Assembly: GCA_030529405.1 (NCBI GenBank)
Contig: JAUMWZ010000074.1
Location: 1 to 7,859, forward strand
Direction: 5' to 3'
Source: Bacteroides sp.
Lineage (GTDB): Bacteria > Bacteroidota > Bacteroidia > Bacteroidales > Bacteroidaceae
DNA: 7,859 nucleotides
The notes below the pieces were generated by a model. It made no database searches. It was not told the origin of the DNA and saw only the letters and a list, made by a program, of their open reading frames with translations. This document shows positions 1-7,371 of this stretch, piece by piece (position 1 is the first letter of the stretch; each line of letters begins with the position of its first letter). Made by a program: the position numbers and the translations under genes.

Positions 1-1320
1 ATCTTTATAGTTGTATGTAGCCATTCCTTTGGCAAACAAAACATCTGTATTGCCCGAGAAATATGCTTCTTTTATCCCAGTTAAGTCGTTTTTTGTGAAA
101 ACATATCCAGCCTCTGCATTAAGCCAAAGCCCATCTACCGGCGACGCCTTAACACCCAATGCGGAATTTAATAACTCCATTGTTGGTGGCGGAGAACTAA
201 CCAAGTCCGATTTATCTAGCTGTACTGTCCAAAGCACAAGGTTGTATGGGTTTATGTCCATAATCCTAAGCAGTCCGTTATCGTATTGCTTGCTAGTAGC
301 TCTAGCATATAAGCTGTAATCGTCAAACATATTATATTCAAACTCTACTAACGGAGCAAATTGAAAACGTGGACTATGTTCGGTCGTGATGCTAAGGTTT
401 GCCCCTGCACGTAGTTTTATATAGTCGTTGTTATACACATAAGAAGGCGAAACAATAAAGGTTGTGTAGTTCTCGAAAGTTTTGTTCCAGCCGTCTTTGT
501 AGTTACTCTTTTGGCTGTAAGAATAGAAGTTTAAGTCTGTTTTTACTTCAATAGCACTTCCGTTGTCGTTCTTCATTGCCGCATCAATAGCTACATTAAG
601 CTTTTTCTCTTTTAGGTTTGTGAGAAAATTCTCGAGCGTATTGTAGTGATTCTTCTGTTGGCTAATCTCAAATCCTCCTTTCACACGGAAAGAAATGTTA
701 TCGAAAGCCGTGCTAGCAATGCTTGCTGAAATGCCAGCATTGTTTAATCTTTGGCTGTAATCAAAAGGATTAAGATATGGAGTGTAGTTATCCAATCTGT
801 ATTTTGCGTTTACATCAAGCGCAGTTTTATCAAACAAGTGAGTGTAGTCTAAACGTGCTGTGTTGTTATATCTTCTTGTCTTTATGTCGTTTTCAAGTTT
901 GGCATTCACTCCTTCAAGGTTATAATACACGTTTAGTATATCTCTCTTGCCAGATATTGGTCTATAATTTAGCAATACATCAGCTATTCCGTGAGTGCCA
1001 ACGCCTGCTCTAAACAAACCTTTAGCTACTTTGTCTTTCTCTCGCTCATAGAACACCACACCCATACGTTCACCTTGTTTTAGAAGTAATTTCTTATCAG
1101 CTGTTTCATACACCACTTCACGTTTTGCTTTTTGTGCAGGCTCCATTTTCGGCTGAGTGTTTATCTTTTGCCTTTCTGACACTTCTGCCATATATTCTTT
1201 TTCTACCACCACTGTGCGGTTGGTTGTAGTGTCTTTTTTTGCTACTGTCTGTGCCTTTGCCTTGCAAACTGTTGTTGCTGACACCGCAAGGCATATTGCC
1301 AAGTATATATATCTTTTCAT
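1..1320 (-). CDS. Outer-membrane beta-barrel protein, TonB-dependent-receptor-like, no plug seen (3' end outside window)
   Basis: Reading leftward from the ATG at 1318-1320 the frame stays open for 440 codons to the window edge, so the C-terminus is missing. The protein begins MKRYIYLAICLAVSATTVCKAKAQ, a signal peptide with probable cleavage at AKA|Q (about residue 23). A short polar linker follows with TVVVEKEY at about 36-43 and a Pro/Lys-rich stretch to about 75. From about 85 onward, alternating hydrophobic/aromatic strands separated by Asn/Asp/Lys-rich turns look like an outer-membrane barrel (for example LFRAGVGTHGIADVLLNYR and LDVNAKYRLDNYTPYLNPF). I see no TonB-dependent-receptor plug domain before the barrel. 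From memory, similar Bacteroidales proteins are annotated as TonB-dependent receptors and follow a TPR gene. Here the start lies 28 bp after the TPR stop with no terminator between them, so cotranscription is likely. Substrate or partner is unknown. The reading frame is firm; the barrel assignment rests on sequence texture. Confidence 0.82.
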   Translation of the reverse strand, partial: MKRYIYLAICLAVSATTVCKAKAQTVAKKDTTTNRTVVVEKEYMAEVSERQKINTQPKMEPAQKAKREVVYETADKKLLLKQGERMGVVFYEREKDKVAKGLFRAGVGTHGIADVLLNYRPISGKRDILNVYYNLEGVNAKLENDIKTRRYNNTARLDYTHLFDKTALDVNAKYRLDNYTPYLNPFDYSQRLNNAGISASIASTAFDNISFRVKGGFEISQQKNHYNTLENFLTNLKEKKLNVAIDAAMKNDNGSAIEVKTDLNFYSYSQKSNYKDGWNKTFENYTTFIVSPSYVYNNDYIKLRAGANLSITTEHSPRFQFAPLVEFEYNMFDDYSLYARATSKQYDNGLLRIMDINPYNLVLWTVQLDKSDLVSSPPPTMELLNSALGVKASPVDGLWLNAEAGYVFTKNDLTGIKEAYFSGNTDVLFAKGMATYNYKD

Positions 1321-1348
1321 CGTCTATGTCTTTATGATGTATAACTTC

Positions 1349-4300
1349 TTATTTTCTGTTGTTTAGTCTTTCTTCAATCATAGCTGCAATGTCGTCTTTA
1401 GCCTTATAGTTTTGCTTCAAACTCTTTAAGTATTGCACTGCCTCTACTTCTTTATTCATAGCAAAATATACGTCAGACAACAGCACAAAGCTACGTGCCA
1501 ACCAGTAAATATGAGGAGTGCTTTCCTCTATATAAGAAAGGAGTTCTTTTTCAGCGTCTGCATATCTATTTGCCAAGAACAATTCATTAGCATATAGGTA
1601 TCTTGCCTCAGCCCCGTATTTATTGCGTGTGTCGGCTTTAAGTTCCTTCAAATCTCTGACATACTCTAGCTTGTTATTCAGAGAGTTATATGCCTTTGCT
1701 CGGTAGTATAGAATTTCCTGTTTCAAATCTATACTTACTCTACTTTCAGATAATATATAGTTTGCAAATTGAATAACCTCAGTTGAGTTCTCAAGTATAT
1801 ATGAATTGCGAACTATGCCTATATAGCTTGCTCGCTTAATCTCATCATTAACTGTTTTTGCCGCTAATAGTTTATAGTCTTGCACAGCCTGTTCGTGTCT
1901 GCCTGCTTTATTGTGTAGGTCTGCTTTAGCTTTAAGCACTTCTTCTTCATACTTATTGTTTGGCATCTTCATTATTTCTTCGGCATACGAAAGCATAAGC
2001 CCTTCGTGTTTATTGCCTTTTGCCATTTGGAAAAGTCTGTAATATGCATCTACCACATAAGCTCCCTCTGGGAAAGAAGATATATACTTCTTAAACGCAC
2101 CATCTGCATCTTTCTCCCTGCCACGCATATACATATTTTCTGCCGATGCATAAGTCAGAGAGTCTTCATCACTCACGTCGAGGCGCATAATGTTAGATTT
2201 AGAGCGGTTGTAAGCTACAAACTCATCTACTTTGTTTATCTCCATATACACGTTCTTCATATCTGCCATAGCAAGTTTAGCCTCTTCGCTCGTTGGATAT
2301 TTATTCACAACCTCCTTGTAAGCGTCTATTGCCTTGTCATATTGCTCATTTCTGAAGTAGATAAGTCCTATTTCTGTTCCTGCTTTACGTGCAAGTTCGG
2401 TCTCAGGATACATTCGTTTTAGCTGAGAGAAAGCACTAATTGCCTCTGCATTGTTATTTGTAACCACATAGGCTCTACCCTTTTCATATATTGCATTAGG
2501 TATGTATGCTGATTGTGGATACTTACTTATCAGCGTGTTTATAGTTGCTATTTTTCTGCCATATTCTTTCTGTATTCCTTGTATCATGGCAGTTTGTAGC
2601 AAAGAATAGTCGCCTGACGCATTACTTAAACGTTCTGCTTGCGCAAATGCTTCTTTAGCTCGTTCAAAATTGCGTGAAGTCATGGCACAATCTCCTATAC
2701 GTGTGTAGGCATCAGATATTAGTTCTTTCTCTGACTTATCTGCACTGCGCACGAATTTGTTGAACATTTCTTGCGCCGATGAATATCTGTGGCGATTGAA
2801 ATGTATATATCCGAGCGAGTAATGAGATAGTGCATACTCCTCGTTACTGTTGTTTATGCTTGTAGATATTGCTTTGTGCAGATAGTCTTGAGCCTTACCT
2901 TCTGCCCCATCTCTATAATATGCCTCTGCACACCAATAATATGTTTTCGACAAAATATCTCTGTTGAAACGTCCAAGCTCTATTGCTTGCTCGAAATATC
3001 CTAATGCTCTAAGCATATTTCCATTTATGTATTCCTCTTTACCAAGGTTGAACAACACCTTTTGTTTAGATGACAGTATTATTTCTGAAGGACGGTTTAT
3101 TCGGTTTATAGAGTTAAGTGCGGCTTCATAATTGGTTGTACTGCCGTAAACATCGGTCAGATAGTTTCCAACCTTAGTAGAATATGGCGATGAAGGATAG
3201 TTATTCAGAAACTGTTCAAACACATTTACCGACTCGCCAAAGGCTGAATAAGATGTTTCGTAAGTAGATATTGCGTAGTTATATGCTGCTTGTTCTTTCA
3301 CTTTAAGGTCATAGTTTGCGCTAGATGCCAATTCAAAAGCCATACGTGCTTTATTCTTGTCGAACAGTTTAAGATATGCCAACCCGATATATAAGTTTGC
3401 ATTCTGCGACATATCATCATCAACTAGCGTTGCTTTTCCTAGATTTTCTATGCTGGCAGAATATTTATCAATGTTGTAATAGCTTTTCCCTAGCATGAAA
3501 TGCGCCCTTCTGTCGGTCTGTTCTGTTTCCAGTTTCATATACTTTTCTAAAGCCTTTATGCTTTCAGTATATTTTTCTTGACGGAAAGTGGCTTCTCCTA
3601 GCATCTTCAGTAAGTCTGCCTCTGCCCGTCTGTCATTACGTTCTGCGAGGAAACGTTTAGCATATTCTTCTGCTCTGTCATATAGTTCCGATTTGAGGTA
3701 TATATCTACTATGAATTTATTGTCTATACCTTTGTTTAAGTTGTCTCTTGTTCGCCTGAAAGCATTAAACTCTTTCAGTGCTTGCTTATAGTTGCCTTGT
3801 TTATATTTTATATATCCCATGTAATACAGTCCATCGTTTGAATACTTGGTATATCTTAGCATATCAAACAATGAATATGCCTCGTCAAGGTTGTCTATCT
3901 TTATGTTGCACACGGCAGAAGTATATATTGCTAGGTTTTTATCGTCTTCTGGCAGTCTGTCTACCTCACACGAGTTTAACATAGCTAAGGCTTCGTCCAT
4001 ATATCCTTCTTCATAGAGCGACATTCCTAGCATAAATTCCACTCTGTTTTTGTACGGACTGTCTTGCACTTCTTGCAGAATCTCACGCAAACGGTCTATT
4101 CTCTCGCCGTCTTTCAATCTGAACGCACACGCAGCAAGCATATACTTAACCTCTTGTTTATGCTTTTCTGATATGCTATTGTCATAAGGCATCATCACTA
4201 GCTTTTGCTTTGCTGCCGCATAGTCTTTACTGTAAAACAGTTTCTTTGCCTCTGAATATAGGTTTTGTTTATCAGATATTGGCTTGTTAATCTGTGCATA

Positions 4301-4360
4301 TATGGCAGTAGAGCCACAACACACGGTTAGAAAACAAGCTAAAGCTATTTTCTTTATCAT
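1349..4360 (-). CDS. Large secreted tetratricopeptide-repeat protein
   Basis: The 1003-residue protein starts with a signal peptide, MIKKIALACFLTVCCGSTAIYAQ, with probable cleavage at IYA|Q (residue 22). The rest is almost entirely helical TPR-type repeats. Clear units lie near residues 177-202 (YYMGYIKYKQGNYKQALKEF), 252-278, 288-312, 437-463, 512-540, 551-577, 624-650, 663-688 and 811-835. Several carry the extended form seen in YbgF/BamD-like proteins, where a YPxS turn precedes the repeat (NNYPSSPY at 386-393, SKYPQSAY at 612-619, NKYPTSEEA at 686-694). It has no catalytic motif and is probably a periplasmic or outer-membrane-associated scaffold. The downstream barrel gene begins 28 bp after its stop, which suggests the pair works together. 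The start codon sits inside a 22-bp-phased repeat array. A minus-strand TATCTTTG (4464-4457), fitting TAnnTTTG, is a possible -7 box but has no -33 partner. Coding status and TPR class are firm; the role is inferred. Confidence 0.93.
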   Translation of the reverse strand: MIKKIALACFLTVCCGSTAIYAQINKPISDKQNLYSEAKKLFYSKDYAAAKQKLVMMPYDNSISEKHKQEVKYMLAACAFRLKDGERIDRLREILQEVQDSPYKNRVEFMLGMSLYEEGYMDEALAMLNSCEVDRLPEDDKNLAIYTSAVCNIKIDNLDEAYSLFDMLRYTKYSNDGLYYMGYIKYKQGNYKQALKEFNAFRRTRDNLNKGIDNKFIVDIYLKSELYDRAEEYAKRFLAERNDRRAEADLLKMLGEATFRQEKYTESIKALEKYMKLETEQTDRRAHFMLGKSYYNIDKYSASIENLGKATLVDDDMSQNANLYIGLAYLKLFDKNKARMAFELASSANYDLKVKEQAAYNYAISTYETSYSAFGESVNVFEQFLNNYPSSPYSTKVGNYLTDVYGSTTNYEAALNSINRINRPSEIILSSKQKVLFNLGKEEYINGNMLRALGYFEQAIELGRFNRDILSKTYYWCAEAYYRDGAEGKAQDYLHKAISTSINNSNEEYALSHYSLGYIHFNRHRYSSAQEMFNKFVRSADKSEKELISDAYTRIGDCAMTSRNFERAKEAFAQAERLSNASGDYSLLQTAMIQGIQKEYGRKIATINTLISKYPQSAYIPNAIYEKGRAYVVTNNNAEAISAFSQLKRMYPETELARKAGTEIGLIYFRNEQYDKAIDAYKEVVNKYPTSEEAKLAMADMKNVYMEINKVDEFVAYNRSKSNIMRLDVSDEDSLTYASAENMYMRGREKDADGAFKKYISSFPEGAYVVDAYYRLFQMAKGNKHEGLMLSYAEEIMKMPNNKYEEEVLKAKADLHNKAGRHEQAVQDYKLLAAKTVNDEIKRASYIGIVRNSYILENSTEVIQFANYILSESRVSIDLKQEILYYRAKAYNSLNNKLEYVRDLKELKADTRNKYGAEARYLYANELFLANRYADAEKELLSYIEESTPHIYWLARSFVLLSDVYFAMNKEVEAVQYLKSLKQNYKAKDDIAAMIEERLNNRK

Positions 4361-4456
4361 ATATAGTCTGGTTTTAATTTATACTTAGTTTACTTCTAAA
4401 CTGTATATAATCTATTTCTAAACTATATACAGTCAATTTTCAAATTATATATCATT
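4347..4456. repeat. 22-bp-phased imperfect tandem repeat (array A, about five units)
   Basis: Aligning by eye at a strict 22-bp step gives units at 4347-4368, 4369-4390, 4391-4412, 4413-4434 and 4435-4456. The best unit (4413-4434) contains TTTCTAAACTATATACAG. Relative to it, my hand counts give 15 of 22 matches for 4347-4368 and 13 of 22 for the degenerate 4369-4390; the last two neighbours are visibly closer or similar. The array fills the gap between the NUDIX stop and the TPR start and runs into the first codons of the TPR gene. The same core recurs in the array before the gene at 7687. AT-richness alone could create TATATA words, but not the fixed spacing together with the shared CTAAACTATATACA-like core. 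Confidence 0.65.
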
Positions 4457-4980
4457 CAAAGATACATAGAAATTATCTTACTAACACCTTGTTTTATAGA
4501 TGTAAGTCCGAAATCGTCAGCCTTGAGCTTGTCTAATGGTACAAAAAACGCCTCTTGAACATCGTCCATAGCTTTTATAGCCTCTTTTGACGACACATTG
4601 CAGACGAAAAACATATCCAATGTATGTACCGTAAAATTTGAATATTCATATATATTGGGTATAGAAAAGATGTATTTAGGGTCAGTAATTGTCAATCCCG
4701 TTTCTTCCAAGACCTCTCTTGCCACTCCTTCTTCAGCCGTTTCATACATATCTATAAACCCACCGGGCAAGTCTAACGTACCCTTTGCCGGCTCATTAGC
4801 TCTCTTGCAAACAAGAATCTCTTTGTTTTCGTTCAGAATAACAGCCACTGTTGCTGCCGATGAATTGAAATAATATATGAAACCACAACTAGAGCAAGCC
4901 TTAGACTTCTCGTTATTGACCTCGAACTTATTGCTTCCGCACTTCGGACAATATTTGAATTTATTTAATGGGTGTATCAT
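4456..4980 (-). CDS. NUDIX hydrolase with N-terminal zinc ribbon
   Basis: The 174-residue protein has two parts. Residues 11-33 form a zinc ribbon with two CxxC knuckles, CPKCG (C11, C14) and CSSCG (C29, C32). Residues 43-170 are a NUDIX fold with an intact Nudix box: G74-x5-E80-x7-R88-E89-V-L-E92-E93-T-G95-L, the Mg-binding signature of enzymes that cleave nucleoside diphosphates linked to another group. The layout recalls NudC-type NADH pyrophosphatases, but the protein is much shorter than E. coli NudC and I do not see the NudC SQPWPFPxS motif. The substrate (NAD(H), ADP-ribose or an oxidised nucleotide) therefore stays open. It is divergent from ahpC across 191 bp and shares that control region, which hints at a link with oxidative stress. 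The stop overlaps the edge of a repeat array, and no terminator separates it from the downstream TPR gene. Confidence 0.93.
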   Translation of the reverse strand: MIHPLNKFKYCPKCGSNKFEVNNEKSKACSSCGFIYYFNSSAATVAVILNENKEILVCKRANEPAKGTLDLPGGFIDMYETAEEGVAREVLEETGLTITDPKYIFSIPNIYEYSNFTVHTLDMFFVCNVSSKEAIKAMDDVQEAFFVPLDKLKADDFGLTSIKQGVSKIISMYL

Positions 4981-5029
4981 AATCGCAGAAATTTATATGC
5001 TAGAACGTGTAAACTCTATACATTTTGCA

Positions 5030-5037
5030 CAAATATA
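5030..5037 (-). promoter_or_regulatory. Probable -7 promoter box for the NUDIX gene
   Basis: On the minus strand these bases read TATATTTG, an exact match to the Bacteroidetes -7 consensus TAnnTTTG, about 50 bp before the NUDIX ATG. I find no TTTG at the expected distance upstream, so the -33 element is weak or absent and the promoter may need an activator. The box overlaps the outer tetramer of the OxyR-like ladder, which would allow that protein to affect both genes. Confidence 0.42.
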
Positions 5038-5070
5038 AATATTATCTATTGAGTTATAGATGAATTCTAT
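5035..5070. promoter_or_regulatory. OxyR-like operator between the NUDIX gene and ahpC
   Basis: Four tetramers form a ladder: ATAA (5035-5038), N7, CTAT (5046-5049), N6, ATAG (5056-5059), N7, CTAT (5067-5070). The E. coli OxyR site is ATAG-N7-CTAT-N7-ATAG-N7-CTAT, so three tetramers are exact, one has a single mismatch, and one gap is one base short. The right half, ATAG-N7-CTAT, is perfect. The site ends 10 bp before the ahpC -33 box, a suitable place for an activator touching RNA polymerase. OxyR is known to control ahpCF in Bacteroides fragilis and Porphyromonas gingivalis. AT-rich DNA produces such tetramers by chance, so this remains a prediction. Confidence 0.5.
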
Positions 5071-5080
5071 TCTCCTTTTT

Positions 5081-5111
5081 TTTGTATATAATATACTGTA
5101 ACATACTTTTG
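5081..5111 (+). promoter_or_regulatory. ahpC promoter, Bacteroidetes type
   Basis: TTTG at 5081-5084, then exactly 19 bp, then TACTTTTG at 5104-5111, matches the Bacteroidetes sigma-factor consensus (TTTG at -33, TAnnTTTG at -7) without mismatch. The TTTG ends a run of eight T. Transcription would begin near 5118, giving an A-rich leader of about 50 nt with no obvious Shine-Dalgarno sequence, normal for highly expressed genes in this phylum. Confidence 0.75.
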
Positions 5112-5171
5112 TTAAGCAAATAAGAAAAGAGAAATAAAAAACAAATTATAAACACATTAAACATTACGATT

Positions 5172-5738
5172 ATGGAACCAATTTTGAATTCAAAGCTGCC
5201 TCAATTTAAGGCTATGGCTTTCCACAATGGAGACTTTAAGCAAATCACAAGCGAAGACTTGAAAGGTAAGTGGTCAATACTATTCTTCTATCCAGCAGAC
5301 TTTACTTTCGTTTGCCCAACAGAACTAGTAGATATGGCTGAAAAATATGACCAATTCAAGGCTATGGGAGTAGAGGTTTATTCTGTAAGTACAGACACTC
5401 ACTTCGTACACAAAGCATGGCACGATGCGTCAGAAAGCATTCGTAAGATACAATATCCTATGCTTGCAGACCCAACTGGTGCATTAAGTCGCGCTCTAGG
5501 AGTTTATATTGAAGACGCAGGTCTTGCACACAGAGGAACATTTGTTATCAATCCAGAAGGAGAAATCAAGATTGTAGAACTAAACGATGGTAGCATTGGT
5601 CGTGATGCAAGCGAACTTCTTCGCAAAGTTGAAGCTGCTCAGTTCGTGGCTCAAAACGTTGGAGAAGTATGTCCTGCTAAATGGAAAAAAGGTGCAAGCA
5701 CACTTAAACCAAGCATTGACCTTGTAGGAAAAATCTAA
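5172..5738 (+). CDS. ahpC: Alkyl hydroperoxide reductase subunit C (2-Cys peroxiredoxin)
   Basis: AhpC reduces hydrogen peroxide, organic peroxides and peroxynitrite in the cytoplasm and is recycled by AhpF. The 188-residue length is normal for bacterial AhpC. The peroxidatic cysteine C48 lies in FTFVCPTE with the expected active-site partners P41 and T45. R121 in AHRGTF fits the conserved active-site arginine. The resolving cysteine C167 lies in GEVCPAKW near the C-terminus, as in typical 2-Cys peroxiredoxins that form intersubunit disulfides. The C-terminal YF motif of peroxide-sensitive eukaryotic enzymes is absent. The ATG at 5172 is the first in frame and gives the canonical N-terminus. 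It is preceded by an exact Bacteroidetes promoter and an OxyR-like site, so peroxide induction is likely. ahpF follows 82 bp downstream across a hairpin terminator. Confidence 0.98.
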   Translation: MEPILNSKLPQFKAMAFHNGDFKQITSEDLKGKWSILFFYPADFTFVCPTELVDMAEKYDQFKAMGVEVYSVSTDTHFVHKAWHDASESIRKIQYPMLADPTGALSRALGVYIEDAGLAHRGTFVINPEGEIKIVELNDGSIGRDASELLRKVEAAQFVAQNVGEVCPAKWKKGASTLKPSIDLVGKI

Positions 5739-5762
5739 GAAATAAGATAAAAAAAGAATTGG

Positions 5763-5805
5763 AGAAAGGTTAGTTTCGAATATCACGTTACTAACCTTTC
5801 TTTTT
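5763..5805 (+). terminator. Hairpin with T-run between ahpC and ahpF (terminator or attenuator)
   Basis: GAAAGGTTAGT (5764-5774) is perfectly complementary to ACTAACCTTTC (5790-5800), and one more A-T pair extends the stem to 12 bp. The loop is 15 nt and the stem runs straight into TTTTT (5801-5805). This is an intrinsic-terminator shape. It lies inside the ahpCF operon, 15 bp before the ahpF ATG, and I find no separate promoter for ahpF after it. The likely effect is partial termination, leaving more ahpC than ahpF message; the stem could also protect the 3' end of a processed ahpC transcript. Confidence 0.7.
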
Positions 5806-5820
5806 AAGAAGAAACAAAAT

Positions 5821-7371
5821 ATGCTAGATATATCACTGAAAGAACAACTAAAGACAATCTTCGCGTCAATAGAGAACAATTATACTTTTGACGTAAGAGT
5901 AAATGAAAGCCACGAAAGCAGAAACGAGTTGATAGAAATGCTTTCAGATGTGGCAGACTGTAGTGAGAAAATAGACTGTCAGATATCTACTGGCGACTCA
6001 TTAGTGTTTGACATACTCAAAAACGGTATAAAATCAGGTATCAGTTTCCGTTCAGTTCCCAACGGACATGAGTTCAATTCACTTCTACTTGCTATAATAA
6101 ATCTCGACGGAAAGGGAAGAAATTTCCCCGACGAAGGAGTATGTAACAAGGTGAAGATGCTTAAAGGAGAAATAAAGCTAACTACGTATGTGTCGCTGAC
6201 ATGTACAAACTGCCCGGAAGTTGTTCAAGCTTTGAACGCAATGTGTGCATTAAACAGCAACATAAAGCATGAGATGGTGGACGGAGCGATATATGAAGAA
6301 GAAGTTGAAAGGCTTAATGTGAAGGCTGTTCCTGCTGTTTTTGCAGACGGAGAGTTATTAAGCATCGGCAGAAGTGACTTTGGCGAACTTCTTTCTAAAC
6401 TAGAACAAAAGTATGGAGTAGAGCAATCTGCCAACACACAAATGACAAAGGAGTTTGATGTAGTAGTTGTTGGTGGCGGTCCTGCTGGTGTTTCTGCAGC
6501 TATATATTCATCACGCAAGGGATTGAAAGTAGCTGTTGTTGCCGAAAGAGTAGGCGGTCAGGTAAAAGAAACAGTAGGGATTGAAAACCTTATATCTGTT
6601 CCTGAGACCACAGGTAACGAGCTTGCAAACAATCTTAGAACACACTTGAATTGCTATCCGATAGAACTTTTGGAGCACAGACGCATTGAAAAGGTTGAAG
6701 TTGATGGTAAAACCAAAACACTAACAACATCACTTGGCGAGAAACTTGTTACTAATGCAGTTATTGTTGCTACTGGTGCAAGTTGGCGAAAGCTAAATGT
6801 TGATGGCGAAACAGAATACATCGGCAAGGGAGTTGCTTTTTGTCCTCACTGCGATGGACCATTCTATAAAGGCAAACATGTAGCTGTTATTGGTGGTGGC
6901 AATTCAGGCATTGAGGCTGCCATAGACTTGGCTGGCATCTGCTCTAAGGTTACTGTGTTCGAGTTTGCAGAAGAGTTGAGGGCTGATAAAGTATTGCAAG
7001 ACAAGCTAAACAGTCTGCCAAACACAGAAGTTTTTTTAAGTTCTCAGACAACATCAATAGTCGGCGACGGCAACAAGGTAACAGCCTTGAAGGTTAAAGA
7101 CCGCACAAACAACGAGGAAAGAGAAGTTTCTCTTGACGGAATATTCGTACAAATAGGTCTTTCAGCCAACAGTTCTGCCTTCAAAGACGTGGTAGAAACC
7201 AACCGTATTGGGGAAATAGTTATAGACAGTCATTGCCGCACTAATGTTGAAGGCATATATGCTGCCGGCGACGTATCTACTGTTCCTTTCAAGCAGATAA
7301 TAATATCTATGGGCGAAGGAGCTAAGGCAGCCCTTTCAGCCTTTGACGACAGAATGAGAGGAGTTATATAA
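5821..7371 (+). CDS. ahpF: Alkyl hydroperoxide reductase subunit F (NADH:peroxiredoxin oxidoreductase)
   Basis: This flavoenzyme passes electrons from NAD(P)H through FAD and two disulfides to AhpC. The 516-residue length is close to the E. coli/Salmonella enzyme (about 521). In order it shows an N-terminal tandem thioredoxin-like region (about 1-200) with redox pair C128-x-x-C131 in SLTCTNCPEV; an FAD-binding GGGPAG at 218-223; the thioredoxin-reductase-type disulfide C341-x-x-C344 in FCPHCDGPF; a nucleotide-binding GGGNSG at 358-363; and the second FAD motif GIYAAGDVS at 478-486. The N-terminal domain separates it from plain thioredoxin reductase. All four catalytic cysteines are present. 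It follows ahpC in the same direction with an intervening terminator-like hairpin, so it probably depends on readthrough from the ahpC promoter. Confidence 0.98.
   Translation: MLDISLKEQLKTIFASIENNYTFDVRVNESHESRNELIEMLSDVADCSEKIDCQISTGDSLVFDILKNGIKSGISFRSVPNGHEFNSLLLAIINLDGKGRNFPDEGVCNKVKMLKGEIKLTTYVSLTCTNCPEVVQALNAMCALNSNIKHEMVDGAIYEEEVERLNVKAVPAVFADGELLSIGRSDFGELLSKLEQKYGVEQSANTQMTKEFDVVVVGGGPAGVSAAIYSSRKGLKVAVVAERVGGQVKETVGIENLISVPETTGNELANNLRTHLNCYPIELLEHRRIEKVEVDGKTKTLTTSLGEKLVTNAVIVATGASWRKLNVDGETEYIGKGVAFCPHCDGPFYKGKHVAVIGGGNSGIEAAIDLAGICSKVTVFEFAEELRADKVLQDKLNSLPNTEVFLSSQTTSIVGDGNKVTALKVKDRTNNEEREVSLDGIFVQIGLSANSSAFKDVVETNRIGEIVIDSHCRTNVEGIYAAGDVSTVPFKQIIISMGEGAKAALSAFDDRMRGVI

Noticed and set aside
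11..1366. Plus-strand ORFs at 11-319, 777-1013 and 1157-1366
   Set aside because: They lie opposite a 440-codon open frame with a signal peptide and barrel-like composition, and show no protein-like features themselves.
2006..2422. 138-codon plus-strand ORF and other plus-strand ORFs inside the TPR gene
   Set aside because: They are antisense to a clear 1003-residue protein, are rich in Cys, Ile and Phe with no domain or signal peptide logic, and reflect stop-poor antisense frames.
4288..4360. Lipoprotein signal on the TPR protein (LTVCCG)
   Set aside because: The residue before the cysteine is Val (or Cys), not the small residue a lipobox needs, and a good signal peptidase I site (IYA|Q) follows.
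4347..4456. CRISPR array
   Set aside because: The 22-bp units are contiguous and degenerate, with no unique spacers and no cas genes nearby.
5005..5050. A third copy of the TATA-type repeat in the ahpC upstream region
   Set aside because: GTAAACTCTATACA and GCACAAATATAAAT resemble the core, but the step is about 20 bp rather than 22 and only two poor units are seen; ordinary AT-rich promoter DNA explains it.
5580..6518. Minus-strand ORFs across ahpC and ahpF
   Set aside because: They are antisense to unmistakable ahpC and ahpF coding sequence; one also spans the intergenic hairpin.
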